From JALYLC01 sp035696365 (GTDB taxonomy: Bacteria > Actinomycetota > Thermoleophilia > Gaiellales > JALYLC01): DNA of 44,631 bases. Where the stretch lies: assembly GCA_035696365.1 (NCBI GenBank), contig DASRQS010000044.1:1-44631 (forward strand). Direction: 5' to 3'. The notes beneath the pieces were generated by a model. It was not told where the DNA came from. It did not search any database and was given only the letters and a program-made list of their open reading frames with translations. Of the stretch, positions 16,580 to 26,492 are shown one piece after another. A program made the position numbers and the translations under genes. Position 1 is the first letter of the stretch; every line of letters starts with the position of its first letter.

Positions 16580-17164
16580 ATGAAAAGGCATCGCGCAAAC
16601 ATCATCGTCACGGCCGGCCTGTCCCTGCTGGCGACGGCATGCGGTAGCTCGTCGGGAAGTCACGTAGCGGAGCTCGGGTCGACCGCAACGCAGAGCAGCG
16701 CCTTGTCCACGCCCTCGGCAACATCGGCGCATCAGAACGACGCGGTGGCCTTCGCGCGCTGCATGCGCTCCAAGGGTGTGCCGGATTGGCCCGACCCCAA
16801 CAGCAGCGGAGGGTTCGACAAGTCCAAGCTCACGACGCAGAGGCTCGGGGCCAGCAACTCCCGTGTCCAGGCGGCCCAGAGTGCCTGCAACCACCTGCTA
16901 CCGAACGGTGGCAGCGGACCGAACGCCGCCCAGGTGCAGCAGATGAGAGCACATGGGCTGCGTTTCTCCCACTGCGTGCGCAGCCACGGCGTCCCGAACT
17001 TCCCCGACCCCGGCAGCGACGGCCGCATCCCCGACCCCGCCTCGGTGGGAATCAATCAAGGCTCGCCAAAGTTCGAGGCTGCAAACCAAGCCTGCGGCAA
17101 GTACCGGCCCCCCTACATGCCCTCGAATTCCGCCTACAACGCCTACGCCGGGACACATGGGTGA
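16580..17164 (+). CDS. Lipoprotein 4, two C(M/V)R...PDP modules (type B)
   Basis: ATG at 16580 starts a signal peptide with lipobox LLATAC. Module 1 (CMRSKGVPDWPDPNS, then FDKSKL) spans 43 residues; module 2 (CVRSHGVPNFPDP, closing GINQGSPKFEAANQAC) spans 41 and has Val for Met in the opening motif. A short tail rich in Pro/Tyr/Asn follows. The stop overlaps the start of the adaptor gene (TGATG), tying the lipoprotein to the exporter in translation. Confidence 0.85.
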   Translation: MKRHRANIIVTAGLSLLATACGSSSGSHVAELGSTATQSSALSTPSATSAHQNDAVAFARCMRSKGVPDWPDPNSSGGFDKSKLTTQRLGASNSRVQAAQSACNHLLPNGGSGPNAAQVQQMRAHGLRFSHCVRSHGVPNFPDPGSDGRIPDPASVGINQGSPKFEAANQACGKYRPPYMPSNSAYNAYAGTHG

Positions 17165-18668
17165 TGAGCGTGGCGAGGCCAGATAGCGCCACGCGTGCGA
17201 TCCGGCCGTCGCGGCGCACGCTGCTCGTCCTCGCTGGGCTCGTGGTCGTGGTGGTCGTGGTCGTCGTGGCCGGCGACTTCGGCGGTGGCGGGAAGCCGGT
17301 GACGGGAGGGGTGGATAACGCGTTCCCGACGGGAGTCGCCTCCGTCAGACGGCAGCTGCTGTCGTCGCAGACCCTGGTGAGCGCGACACTTGGCTACGCG
17401 GGCGCGTCCACGATCGTCGTCCCGGCGGGGACGGCGCCGTCAGATGTCCTGCAGATGCGGCACGCCGTCGCGAATGACGAGGGCACCCTGCAGGCCGGCA
17501 GGACAACGCTCTCTGCGGACACCCGAGCGTTGACGGTCGTGCGTGCGAGCCTCGCGGCCGCGCGCGCCAAGCGGTCAGTCGAGTGCGCTGGCGTCGACTC
17601 GGCGCAGGGGGCATCGAGCAGCCCCACGAACGTGTCCGGTGCGTGTGCGAGTGACGCGCAGTCGGTCGCGACCCAGGAGCAGGGCCTGAGTGGCACTGTG
17701 GCGAAGGTCGCGGGCGACCGGGTGCAGGTGTCGGCGGCCGAGCGTGTTCTGGCTGGCGACAGTGCTGCTCTCGCCGTGGCGCAGTCGTCATCGGCGCTCT
17801 CTGGTCAGAGCTCGACGTTCACGTCATTGCCCGCCGTCGGGCAGATCGTCCGGCGCGGTCAGAGCCTGTACGCGATTAGCGGCACGCCGGTCGCCCTGTT
17901 CTACGGCTCGGTCGCGCCCTGGCGGGCGTTCGTCTCGGGGATGTCTGAGGGTCGCGATGTGGCCGAGTTGCACGCGAACCTGGATGTGCTCGGCTACGGC
18001 AAGGCGTTGACGGGCGCCAGGTTCACGGCGGCGACGGCGGCTGCGATCGAAGCCTTCCAGTCGGCACGCGGCGTGAGGCCGACCGGCGAGTTGCTGCTCG
18101 GGTCGGTCGTGTTCGAGCCCGGCCCGGCGCGCGTGACGGGCGTGACGCCGACGCTCGGCGCGACGGTGCAGCCTGGTCCGGTGCTCGCGATCACCTCGAC
18201 CGTGCGGCAGGTCGCGATCGAGCTCGACGCGGCGCGGCAGACGGAGGTCAAGGTCGGCGACCCAGTCACGATCACCCTGCCCGACAACCGGACGACGCCC
18301 GGGAAGGTCACCTATGTGGGCAGCGTGGCGACGGTCCCGTCGAGTGACCAGGGCGGTGGCGGCGGCGGGTCGAGCACGCCGACGATCGAGGTCGACGTCA
18401 CTCCCTCCGATCCTGCCGCGACCGGGCGGCTCGATCAGGCTCCCGTCAACGTCTCGATCACGACCGCCAGCGTCAAGGATGCGCTCTCGGTGCCCGTCGC
18501 CGCGCTGCTCGCGCTCGGAAGCGGTGGCTATGCGGTCGAGGCGATCGGGAGCAGTGGCGCGCATCGCCTGGTGGCCGTCGATCTCGGGATCTTCGACGAC
18601 GCCGATGGCCTCGTCCAGGTCAGCGGAGCCGGTGTGGCTGCAGGGCAACGCGTCGTGGTGCCGGGCCA

Positions 18669-18672
<4 letters not shown>
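17164..18672 (+). CDS. Exporter adaptor (HlyD/MacA-like) with peptidoglycan-binding domain
   Basis: The 502-residue protein has one N-terminal membrane helix (LLVLAGLVVVVVVVVVAGD), a long Ala/Ser/Val-rich segment likely to be a coiled-coil hairpin (about residues 95-210), a PG_binding_1 domain (about 255-320; MSEGRDVAELHANLDVLGY, then FTAATAAAIEAFQ), and C-terminal beta domains of membrane-fusion type (VRQVAIELDAARQTEVKVGDPV, then DALSVPVAALLALGSGGYAVE). In Gram-positive bacteria such adaptors pair with MacB-like transporters and may anchor to the wall. It overlaps the genes on both sides. Two Cys (VECAG, SGACAS) in the hairpin are unusual for this family. Confidence 0.85.
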
Positions 18673-19438
<766 letters not shown>

Positions 19439-19442
<4 letters not shown>

Positions 19443-20653
19443 AGCGAGGATCCCGATATACAGCGGCGCTCGCTCTCCTGGGGCTGCTTCTCGCCGTGGG
19501 CGTCGGTGTCGCCGGCGCGGGACTGGCCATCGGCGCAGCGCGCGCGAGCGCGGACAGCGGCGTTCCCAATCCGGCCTGTCCGGCCGCCAACCCTCCGAAC
19601 GCTCTGACGCTCGTAGCGGGCAGTCCGCAGACGGCGACGTTCGGCGCGGCGTTCGCTGGGAGTCTCCAAGTGGCGCTCGCCAACACGAACGGGTGCCCCC
19701 TGACGACACCCCTCGCGGGGGTCGCGGTCACGTTCAGTGCGCCCGCGAGCGGCGCAAGCGGAACGTTCCCGGCCAGCGGGTCGAACGTCGTGACGGTCGG
19801 CACCGACGCCTCCGGGCTGGCGGCGACCGCGATGTTCAACGCCAACGGCATCGCCGGCAGCTACTCGATCGTCGCCAGCTCGGCCTTTGGCTCGGTCTCG
19901 TTCGCGGTCTCCAACACAGCCGCTGGAATTCCCGCAGCGATCAGAGTCGTCGGCCGAGCGAGTCAGTCGGCCACGGTCTCGACGCGCTACAAGCACCCGC
20001 TCGAGGTCAAGCTTCTCGACGCGAGTGGGAGACCTCTGCCGGGCGTGAGCGTGACCTTCGCACTTGGCGCCGGCGGGGGTAGCCCGAATGCATCGGGAGC
20101 GGGCAGCGGTGGCGCCGGCGCGAGCTTCAGCGGTGGTGCTTCGCAAGCGACCGTGACGACGAGCGTCGCCGGGATTGCGATCTCGCCGCGCTTCGTGGCC
20201 GGCACTGCGGCGGGCGGGTTCACGGCGACCGCAACACTCGCCGACGCCGCGACGCCGCGCGGCAGCCCGAAGGCCGTGACCTTTGCGCTTCGCAATCTTG
20301 CCGGGAAACCGACCACGGTCGCCGCCGGCGCGGCGGCAAGCGAGTCAGCCGCGGCAGGCGCCCGCTTCCCGATCCGGCTCGCCGTTACCGTCAGCGACGC
20401 CGAGGCCAATCCGGTGCCGGACGCCATCGTTACGTTCTCGGCACCGGGAGAGGGGCCGAGCGGCACCTTCACTACCTCTCGCCACCACCGATCGCGCATC
20501 GCCAGGATCAGGACGAACGCCGCCGGGGTTGCCATCGCACCTGTCTTCACGGCAAACCAACAGCCGGGCGGCTATGTCGTCAGGAGCATCGTCCAGCACG
20601 CCGGCGCGGCGGCGTTCGCGCTCGTCAACCTGCCGCCCGGACAGCAGACGTGA
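19439..20653 (+). CDS. Secreted Ig-like (Big_1/invasin-type) three-repeat protein
   Basis: The GTG at 19439 overlaps the ATPase stop (GTGA). After a signal peptide (ALALLGLLLAVGVGVAGAGL) there are three Big_1-like domains. Domain 1 shows the best pattern: GVAVTFSAPASGASGTF, then TDASGLAATAMFNAN, GIAGSYSIVAS. Domain 2 carries a Gly/Ser-rich insert; domain 3 has AIVTFSAPGEGPSGTF and ends with GGYVVRSIV. It has no LPXTG motif or C-terminal membrane helix, so it would be released or held by its N-terminus. Its place between the ATPase and permease genes makes a role with the exporter likely, but the role is unknown. Confidence 0.82.
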
Positions 20654-21855
20654 AACCGCTCACCGGCCCGGCCCCCAAGAAGCTGCAGCTGGCCGACCTG
20701 GCGCGGATCGCGAGCATCGGCGTCCGTACCCGGCGGCTGCGCGCGGGGCTCTCCGCGCTCGGCATCGCGATCGGGGTCGCGGCGATCGTGGCGGTGCTCG
20801 GTCTCTCGGCCTCCTCGCAGGCGGGGCTGCTTGCTGAGATCGATCGGCTCGGCACCAACCTGCTCACCGTCACGACAGGCCAGACCCTCTCCGGCGACAC
20901 GGCGGAGCTCCCGATCGCTGCCCCGGGCATGATCGCGCGCATCGGCCCTGTAACCCAGGTCGCGGACACGGGGAGCATGACCGCGTCGGTCTATCGCAGC
21001 CCGCTCATCCCGTCGGCCGAGACGGGCGCCCTCAGCGTCCAGGCGGCGACGCTCACGCTCTTGCCCGTCGTGGGTGCCACGGTCACCCGCGGCGTCTATC
21101 TCAACGCGGCGACCGAGCGCGAGCCCGTCGCGGTGCTCGGCGCTGCCGCCGCGCAGCGCCTCGGCATCGACCAGGTATATGCCGGCGAGCGCATCTGGCT
21201 GGGCGGGCAGTGGTTCTACGTTGCCGGGATCCTCAGCTCTGCGGTGCTGGCGCCCGAGATCGACAGCTCCGTTCTCATCGGCTTCCCGGCCGCCAAGACC
21301 TATCTGGGCTTCGACGGTCATCCGACCACGATCTACCTCCGCAGCGTGACCAGCCAGGTCACCGCCGTCCAGAGTGTGCTCGCCGCGACGGCCAACCCCG
21401 AAGCGCCCAACGAGGTCGACGTCAGCCAGCCATCGGCCGTCCTCACCGCACGCGCCGCTGCCCAGGGCGCCCTGAACGGCCTCTTCCTCGGGCTCGGTGC
21501 CGTGTCGCTGCTCGTCGGCGCCGTCGGGGTCGCGAACATCATGCTCATCTCCGTGCTGGAGCGCCGCTCCGAGATCGGGCTGCGCCGCGCACTCGGAGCT
21601 ACCAAGGGCCACATCCGCACCCAGTTCCTCTCCGAGGCCATCCTGCTCGCCCTGCTCGGCGGCGCAGTCGGCGTCACCCTCGGCGTACTCGCCACCGCGC
21701 TCTACGCCCACACCAAGCACTGGACGACCGTCATCCCCACACTCGCCTGGGCAGGCGGCCTCGCGGCCGCCATCGCAATCGGCGCCATCGCCGGGCTGCT
21801 CCCAGCAATCCGCGCGGCCCGACTCTCACCCACAGACGCGCTCCGAACCCTCTAA
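20650..21855 (+). CDS. ABC transporter permease, MacB type (MacB_PCD-FtsX)
   Basis: The 401-residue protein has an N-terminal membrane helix (LSALGIAIGVAAIVAVLGL), a periplasmic-core-like domain (about residues 45-265), and an FtsX domain with three helices (VSLLVGAVGVANIMLISVL, then the coupling motif ERRSEIGLRRALGAT, ILLALLGGAVGVTLGV and LAAAIAIGAIAGLLPA). It ends with the usual PTDALRTL. The GTG start overlaps the Ig-like gene stop by 4 bp. Together with the ATPase and adaptor it makes a full tripartite-style exporter. It is the last gene before tRNA copy C. Confidence 0.93.
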   Translation: MKPLTGPAPKKLQLADLARIASIGVRTRRLRAGLSALGIAIGVAAIVAVLGLSASSQAGLLAEIDRLGTNLLTVTTGQTLSGDTAELPIAAPGMIARIGPVTQVADTGSMTASVYRSPLIPSAETGALSVQAATLTLLPVVGATVTRGVYLNAATEREPVAVLGAAAAQRLGIDQVYAGERIWLGGQWFYVAGILSSAVLAPEIDSSVLIGFPAAKTYLGFDGHPTTIYLRSVTSQVTAVQSVLAATANPEAPNEVDVSQPSAVLTARAAAQGALNGLFLGLGAVSLLVGAVGVANIMLISVLERRSEIGLRRALGATKGHIRTQFLSEAILLALLGGAVGVTLGVLATALYAHTKHWTTVIPTLAWAGGLAAAIAIGAIAGLLPAIRAARLSPTDALRTL

Positions 21856-21921
21856 CCAGACCTGACGCAGAATGCGGCAAGGACGGGTTTGCGACCTCGC
21901 GGAACGACCACTCGCTGCGGG

Positions 21922-22164
21922 CTTGACCCCCAGCCGGATCACGCCCGAATAGCATATGCATGAGCCGGCCGACGCCGAAATCCCGTCCACCAGCGTCCGC
22001 CAACGTCCACTGGAGCCGCGCGCACGTCTGGCCCAGAAATGGCCCGAGTACGGGTCATATGACCCGCAACTCGACGTGGGATCTGCAGAGAACGGCCCAA
22101 CCATGCGCTTTGTGACATGGGCGATACTGGGCTCGAACCAGTGCCCCCCAGCTTGTCAAGCTGG
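21922..22164 (-). repeat. tRNA-associated repeat, copy C (flank plus tRNA-Val 3' half)
   Basis: Positions 22117-22164 match the intact tRNA-Val 3' half with two differences. One of them turns the anticodon loop into TTGACAA, giving the standard U33 that the intact gene lacks. The flank 21922-22116 parallels copy B, and the plus strand again reads L-A-Q-K-W-P-E-Y-G-S-Y-D-P-Q-L-D-V-G with N-G-P-T-M-R-F, open from a stop near 21951 to the tRNA part. No D-arm or 5' strand follows, so it is not a functional tRNA. Confidence 0.85.
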
Positions 22165-22366
22165 CACCAATAGCACCTGAGCAGGGGTTTTGCGTCCAGC
22201 GGGGCACAAAGAGGCGCACGGTAACTTCGCTTCGCACCGGCACCAGGGGCCCCGATTAGCGCGCAGGCTAACGAACCTGGCGAGCGAGTTCCCTGCGACA
22301 ACGTCAGCAGGCGGGCGGGTCGCGTTCCTCGGCGGTCTCGCGCTCCTCGGCCGCGTCCTTGTCGCA
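22165..22366. other. Gene-free stretch right of copy C
   Basis: No family is recognisable on either strand; this would be the outer end of an integrated element. Nothing resembles the missing 5' half of the tRNA. Confidence 0.4.
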
Positions 22367-22681
22367 CTAGCGCGGTCCCTTTGCACCCGCGCGCGCGAGC
22401 AGCTCGTTCAGCATGGCCCGCTCGTCCGTGCTGAGCGCCATGAGGATCTCGTCGTCGACTGCCTCGAGCGCGCGGTCGACCTCCGTGAGCATCTGCTCGC
22501 CCGCGGCGGAGAGCTGGCCGTGTTCCTTGAGGTGCGTGAGCGCGACGAGATGGCGGACGCGCAGGCCGAGCGGGTCGACCGCGCGCTCGCAACGACGGCG
22601 CATCGCGCGCGCGAGTCGTGTGATGAGCACGGTCGACCGTGCAACGCCGGGCGGCTCAAGCGGTGGGGGCAGGGGTGCCAC
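22367..22681 (-). pseudogene. MarR-family regulator with the DNA-binding wing deleted in frame
   Basis: The 104-residue frame starts like a MarR protein (LARSTVLITRLARAMRRR form, PLGLRVRHLVALTHLKEHGQLS) and ends like one (AAGEQMLTEVDRALEAVDDEILMALSTDERAML). The roughly 45 residues that normally link them, holding the recognition helix and the beta wing, are absent with the frame kept. What remains is the two dimerisation ends. It should not bind DNA as MarR does. It might still dimerise with a full-length relative, but decay is the simpler reading, given the broken genes around it. Confidence 0.75.
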
Positions 22682-22713
22682 GTATCTAGTGTTCGACTGT
22701 GCCGTTCGTTATC

Positions 22714-23035
22714 TCACGGATTCTCGTACCCGCCGTTCCACCAGCTGATCACGAGGGCTGCGTAGTCGTCAGCACGGTCGGCCCACACGAAGTGACCGGC
22801 ATCGAATAGCGTCACCCTGCGACGCGGCAGGCGGTCTCGTAGGTACTGGGCGTTGACCGGAAGCACTCCTGGGTCGTGTGCGCCCTGCAGGATCGCGACT
22901 GGGGTCCTGATCTGCGGAAGCAACTCACTCAGGATCGCGAGCTCGGTCGGATACGCGCGCACGAAACCCAGGGATGGGATGAAGCGCTCGCCGTCGTAGC
23001 CACTCAGATAGTCCTCTCGCCGCTTCGGAGCACGC
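22714..23035 (-). pseudogene. C-terminal fragment of an alpha/beta hydrolase
   Basis: About 100 residues, in a frame different from the cyclase gene it overlaps, resemble the second half of an alpha/beta hydrolase: EDYLSGYDGERFIPS, the strand with catalytic Asp (VAILQGAHDPGVLP), and the loop with catalytic His (LFDAGHFVWADRADDYA). The nucleophile-elbow half is missing. The fragment joins the cyclase frame near 23020-23040, which marks a recombination junction. Confidence 0.7.
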
Positions 23036-26000
23036 GGTTGCGGCGACCTCCTCGTAGAAGGCGAGGGCTTGCAACAGACCATCGGCGGCCTCGCCGCCAG
23101 GGCCTTCGCCTTCGGCTGCGTACGCGGCGAGCAGCTGGGCGTGGGCGCACATCGGCCGGCTTCCGATAGCCCGGTAGAGCTCGGCGCTCTCGGCGTGACG
23201 TCCCTCGGCGGTGGCGATGATGGCCTCTCTCCAACGGGATTCCGTTGCGAGCAGCGACGCCGCGTGCGCGATCTCGCCACTCGGACCGCTGCGGCCGATC
23301 ACGACGGCGACCTCGGCGAGCACCGGCGCGCGCGTCGCCGCCCCTCCCGTGGGCCACTTCGCGAGAAACTCCTGAAGGGCCGCCCGCCCGCCCGCATCGT
23401 CGCCGGCGCGGGCGAGCACGAGCACGTTCAATGCGAGGCCCATCACGCCGGCCTCGGCGTTGTCGCTGGATGCCGCATAGGCGCGGATGGCGTCCGCGTC
23501 ACCGCGGGCGAGCTCCGTGTCGCCGCGCGCTAGTGCGATCAATCCGCGCGTGAAGCGCGCCCACACGGAGTTCAGCCGGTCAGCGTCGTCGACGTGGCGT
23601 TCGCATGCACGCTGGGCTTCGTCCCACTCTCCCGCGTGATACCGGCCTTCTGCCTGGCCGAGCTGAACCCACGCGATCTCTGTCGGCTCGCCGGAGCGCT
23701 CGGCCAGCCAGAGGGCCTGCGTCCGCGCTTCGCGAGCTTCATCGAGCTTGCCTAGCCCGGCACGCCCCTCGGCGAGGTTGCTGTGGGCGAGCGCCGCGCG
23801 CGGATGCGCGTGGAGCGCCAGCAGCCGTGCGCCCTCCGCGCTGTCCTCGATGCCGCCGGCGTCGCCGAGTGCCATGCGCGACCATCCCCGCCGTTCCACC
23901 AGCAGCGCCCGGCCCCTGTCGTCGCCCGCCTCGATCGGCCCGCGAAGCGCCTTGTCGATGAATGCGATCGAATCCTCGGCCTGGCCGGTGACGTTGAGGC
24001 GGGCCGCCTGGCTATAGGCCACCAGGCTTTGGATCTCCGTCTCGGAAACTCGCGCCGCGAACTCCGCGGCACGAGCGTAGTGGCCATCCGCGCGCTCGCC
24101 CTCGCCGAGCACGTGCTCCGTCCAGTCTCCGAGCATGTATTCGGCCCAGGCCGCTCCCCGCCAGTCCGACGCTGCGATCTGGGCAGCGACGGCTTCCGTC
24201 AGCGTTGTCTCGTCCACCGCGGCGGCGCGGTACTGCGCGGTCGCGTAGTCGAGCAGAAGGGGCGCGCGCTTGGCATCGTCCGCCGGCGTAAGCTCCAGGG
24301 CCGCGCGCGCATGCCGCGCCGCTGCTGCATGGGCGTTCACTGCCTCGGCCTGGTGCGCGGCTTCGACAAGCGCTGCGCGCACCTTCGGCTCGAGCACCGC
24401 GGCGTCTTCGCCGGCGCGCCGGCGAAGCTCCAGGGCGGTCAGGTAGTGATGGGCCAGCAGTTCTGCCTTGTCGTCGCGCTGACCGGGGAGCCCCTCGATC
24501 CACCCGCCCGCTCGCTCGTGCTTCTCCGCGCGGCCCGAGCGCCGGATCTGGCTGTACGCGACTTCCTGTGTGAGCGCGTGGCCGAATGTGAACTCAATCT
24601 CTCCGGCGAACGACGAGCGGCGGTTCCGCCGCACGAGCTGCTTTCGCTCGAGCGAGTGGATGATCTCGTCGGCCCGCTGCGGCGTGTGGTCGCTGAGCGC
24701 GCACACCGCGCCGACCCAGGCTGTGCGGCCGACGACGGCGGCATCCTGGACGAGCACCTTCTCCTCGTCGGACAGTGTGTCCAGGCGCGCCGCGATAATG
24801 CCCTGCACCGATTCGGGCAGACCTTCGATGTCGCCCGCGAGGTGCCACTCGCCGCCGTCGGAGACGAGCAACCCCCTGTCCTGGAGCATCCGGACGTACT
24901 CCTGGGCGTAGAGCGGATTGCCCTCGGCCCGCGCGAGCAGCGACTCCCGCACCGTCACCGGGAGGCGGGCCTCCTCCAGCAGGCCGGCCACCAGCCGCGC
25001 GGTGTCCGCCGCCGAGAGCGGCGCGAGCGAGAGGGTGGCGGAGTTGGTCTTGCCCCCGCCCCACATCGGCCGCCGCTCGAGCAGCTCGGGCCGCGCGGTG
25101 CACACGATCAGGAGGGGCACATCCCCAGCGCGTTCGGTCAGGAGGTCGACGAAGTCGAGCAAGGCGTCGTCGGCCCAGTGCACGTCCTCGAACACGAGCA
25201 CTGCGGGACCTGCCTCGGCGAGCGCCTCGAAGAATCGCCTCCAGGCGGCGAACGCCTCCACCCGGCCGCTCTCGCCTCCCAGCGCGGCGGCGGCGTCCAG
25301 CCCGACCAACGGGCGGAGCTGGCGCTCGACCCAGTCGCGATCATGCTCGTCGCGGATCAGCTCGTTGACCGCGTGGCGGAGCTTGGCTCCTGCCTGCTCG
25401 GCCGCATCGGATTCGAGGATGCCCGCCTGCCCCTTGACCATCTCGCCGAGTGCCCACAGCGCGATGCCCTCCCCGTACGCCAGCGAGCGGCCCTGCCGCC
25501 AGGTCACCAGATCGGGCATCCGATCCACGTGCGCCCACAACTCCTCGACCAGCCGCGTCTTCCCGATTCCCGGCGAACCGACCAGTGTCACGAGCTGAGC
25601 CGATGGCTCGGCCTGCGAGCGCGCGAGTGCTCCGACAAGGGCCTCCGCCTCTCGCTCGCGCCCCACGAGCGGCGCGTCGGTCACGCGCGAGTGCTCCGGC
25701 CGGAGCGAGCGCGGTGCGACCGCGCGCCACACCGCGACCGTCTGTGACTTGCCCTTCGCAGCCACCGGCTCCGCGGCTTCGAGCAGGATTGCCCGCTCCG
25801 TCGCCCGGTAGGTGAACTCGTCCACGAGCACGCCGTCGGCCGGCGCGGCCGACTCCAGCCGTGCGGCCGTGTTGACGACATCGCCGCTCGCCATCGCCTC
25901 CCCGAGCTGGGGATTCGCGCCCAGCGCGACCAGCGCCTCACCCGTCGTGACCCCGATGCGCACGTGGAGGTCGATCTCGTCGCGCTCGCGCAACTCCGCC

Positions 26001-26353
26001 ACTGTCTCCTGGATCGCGAGCGCCGCCCTGACGGCCCGCTCGGGATCGTCCTCGTGTGCGACGGGTGCCCCGAAGAGCGCCATCACCGCGTCGCCGATGA
26101 ACTTCTCCACCGTCCCGCCGTGACGCTCGAGCTCCCGCCGGAGCAGCGCGTGGTAGCGGCCGAGGAGGTCCTCGACGTCCTCGACGTCGAGTTGCTCCGC
26201 ACGGCTCGTGAACCCGACGAGATCGGCGAACACGACGGAAACGACCCTGCGCTCGCGGCGGCCCGCGGATGTAGCCGGGAGGGGCGCGGCGCATTCGTTG
26301 CAGAACTTCGCGGAGTTCGCATTCTCCGTCCCGCACAAAAGACAGGTCGCCAT
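22925..26353 (-). CDS. Adenylate/guanylate cyclase - AAA ATPase - TPR regulator with zinc ribbon
   Basis: The 1142-residue protein starts with a zinc ribbon (CLLCGTENANSAKFCNEC), then a class III cyclase domain (about residues 33-205) with both metal-binding Asp regions (VVFADLVGFTSR; FIGDAVMALFGAP) and GDVVNTAARLE. An AAA/NACHT-like ATPase follows (Walker A GSPGIGKTRL; a Walker B-like VLVFEDVHWADD), and then a long alpha-helical TPR region. Such proteins are common actinobacterial signal integrators with unknown inputs. The last 25-30 residues do not look like TPR and come from a junction with the hydrolase fragment, so the true C-terminus is lost. It is divergent from the dehydratase fragment at 26396. 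Confidence 0.9.
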   Translation of the reverse strand: MATCLLCGTENANSAKFCNECAAPLPATSAGRRERRVVSVVFADLVGFTSRAEQLDVEDVEDLLGRYHALLRRELERHGGTVEKFIGDAVMALFGAPVAHEDDPERAVRAALAIQETVAELRERDEIDLHVRIGVTTGEALVALGANPQLGEAMASGDVVNTAARLESAAPADGVLVDEFTYRATERAILLEAAEPVAAKGKSQTVAVWRAVAPRSLRPEHSRVTDAPLVGREREAEALVGALARSQAEPSAQLVTLVGSPGIGKTRLVEELWAHVDRMPDLVTWRQGRSLAYGEGIALWALGEMVKGQAGILESDAAEQAGAKLRHAVNELIRDEHDRDWVERQLRPLVGLDAAAALGGESGRVEAFAAWRRFFEALAEAGPAVLVFEDVHWADDALLDFVDLLTERAGDVPLLIVCTARPELLERRPMWGGGKTNSATLSLAPLSAADTARLVAGLLEEARLPVTVRESLLARAEGNPLYAQEYVRMLQDRGLLVSDGGEWHLAGDIEGLPESVQGIIAARLDTLSDEEKVLVQDAAVVGRTAWVGAVCALSDHTPQRADEIIHSLERKQLVRRNRRSSFAGEIEFTFGHALTQEVAYSQIRRSGRAEKHERAGGWIEGLPGQRDDKAELLAHHYLTALELRRRAGEDAAVLEPKVRAALVEAAHQAEAVNAHAAAARHARAALELTPADDAKRAPLLLDYATAQYRAAAVDETTLTEAVAAQIAASDWRGAAWAEYMLGDWTEHVLGEGERADGHYARAAEFAARVSETEIQSLVAYSQAARLNVTGQAEDSIAFIDKALRGPIEAGDDRGRALLVERRGWSRMALGDAGGIEDSAEGARLLALHAHPRAALAHSNLAEGRAGLGKLDEAREARTQALWLAERSGEPTEIAWVQLGQAEGRYHAGEWDEAQRACERHVDDADRLNSVWARFTRGLIALARGDTELARGDADAIRAYAASSDNAEAGVMGLALNVLVLARAGDDAGGRAALQEFLAKWPTGGAATRAPVLAEVAVVIGRSGPSGEIAHAASLLATESRWREAIIATAEGRHAESAELYRAIGSRPMCAHAQLLAAYAAEGEGPGGEAADGLLQALAFYEEVAATACSEAARGLSEWLRRRALHPIPGFRARVSDRARDPE

Positions 26354-26395
26354 GGCCGGGCATCATCCCACGATGTGGCTGTAGCCTCGGCCGCG

Positions 26396-26491
26396 ATGAG
26401 TGACCTCCGGGCCCCAGTCTTCACCGATGTGCTCGGCGCACGACAGCGCATCGCGCCGTATCTGCGGCCGACGCCGCTCTACTCGCGGTGA
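26396..26491 (+). pseudogene. N-terminal fragment of a threonine/serine dehydratase
   Basis: The 31 residues after the ATG (MSDLRAPVFTDVLGAR, then RIAPYLRPTPLYSR) fit the start of a PLP-dependent threonine/serine dehydratase, where the phrase R-x-T-P-L precedes the cofactor domain. A stop at 26489 follows at once, and DNA for an integrase begins at the same point. The gene was evidently cut by insertion or deletion at the edge of the element. Confidence 0.65.
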
Positions 26492-26492
26492 A

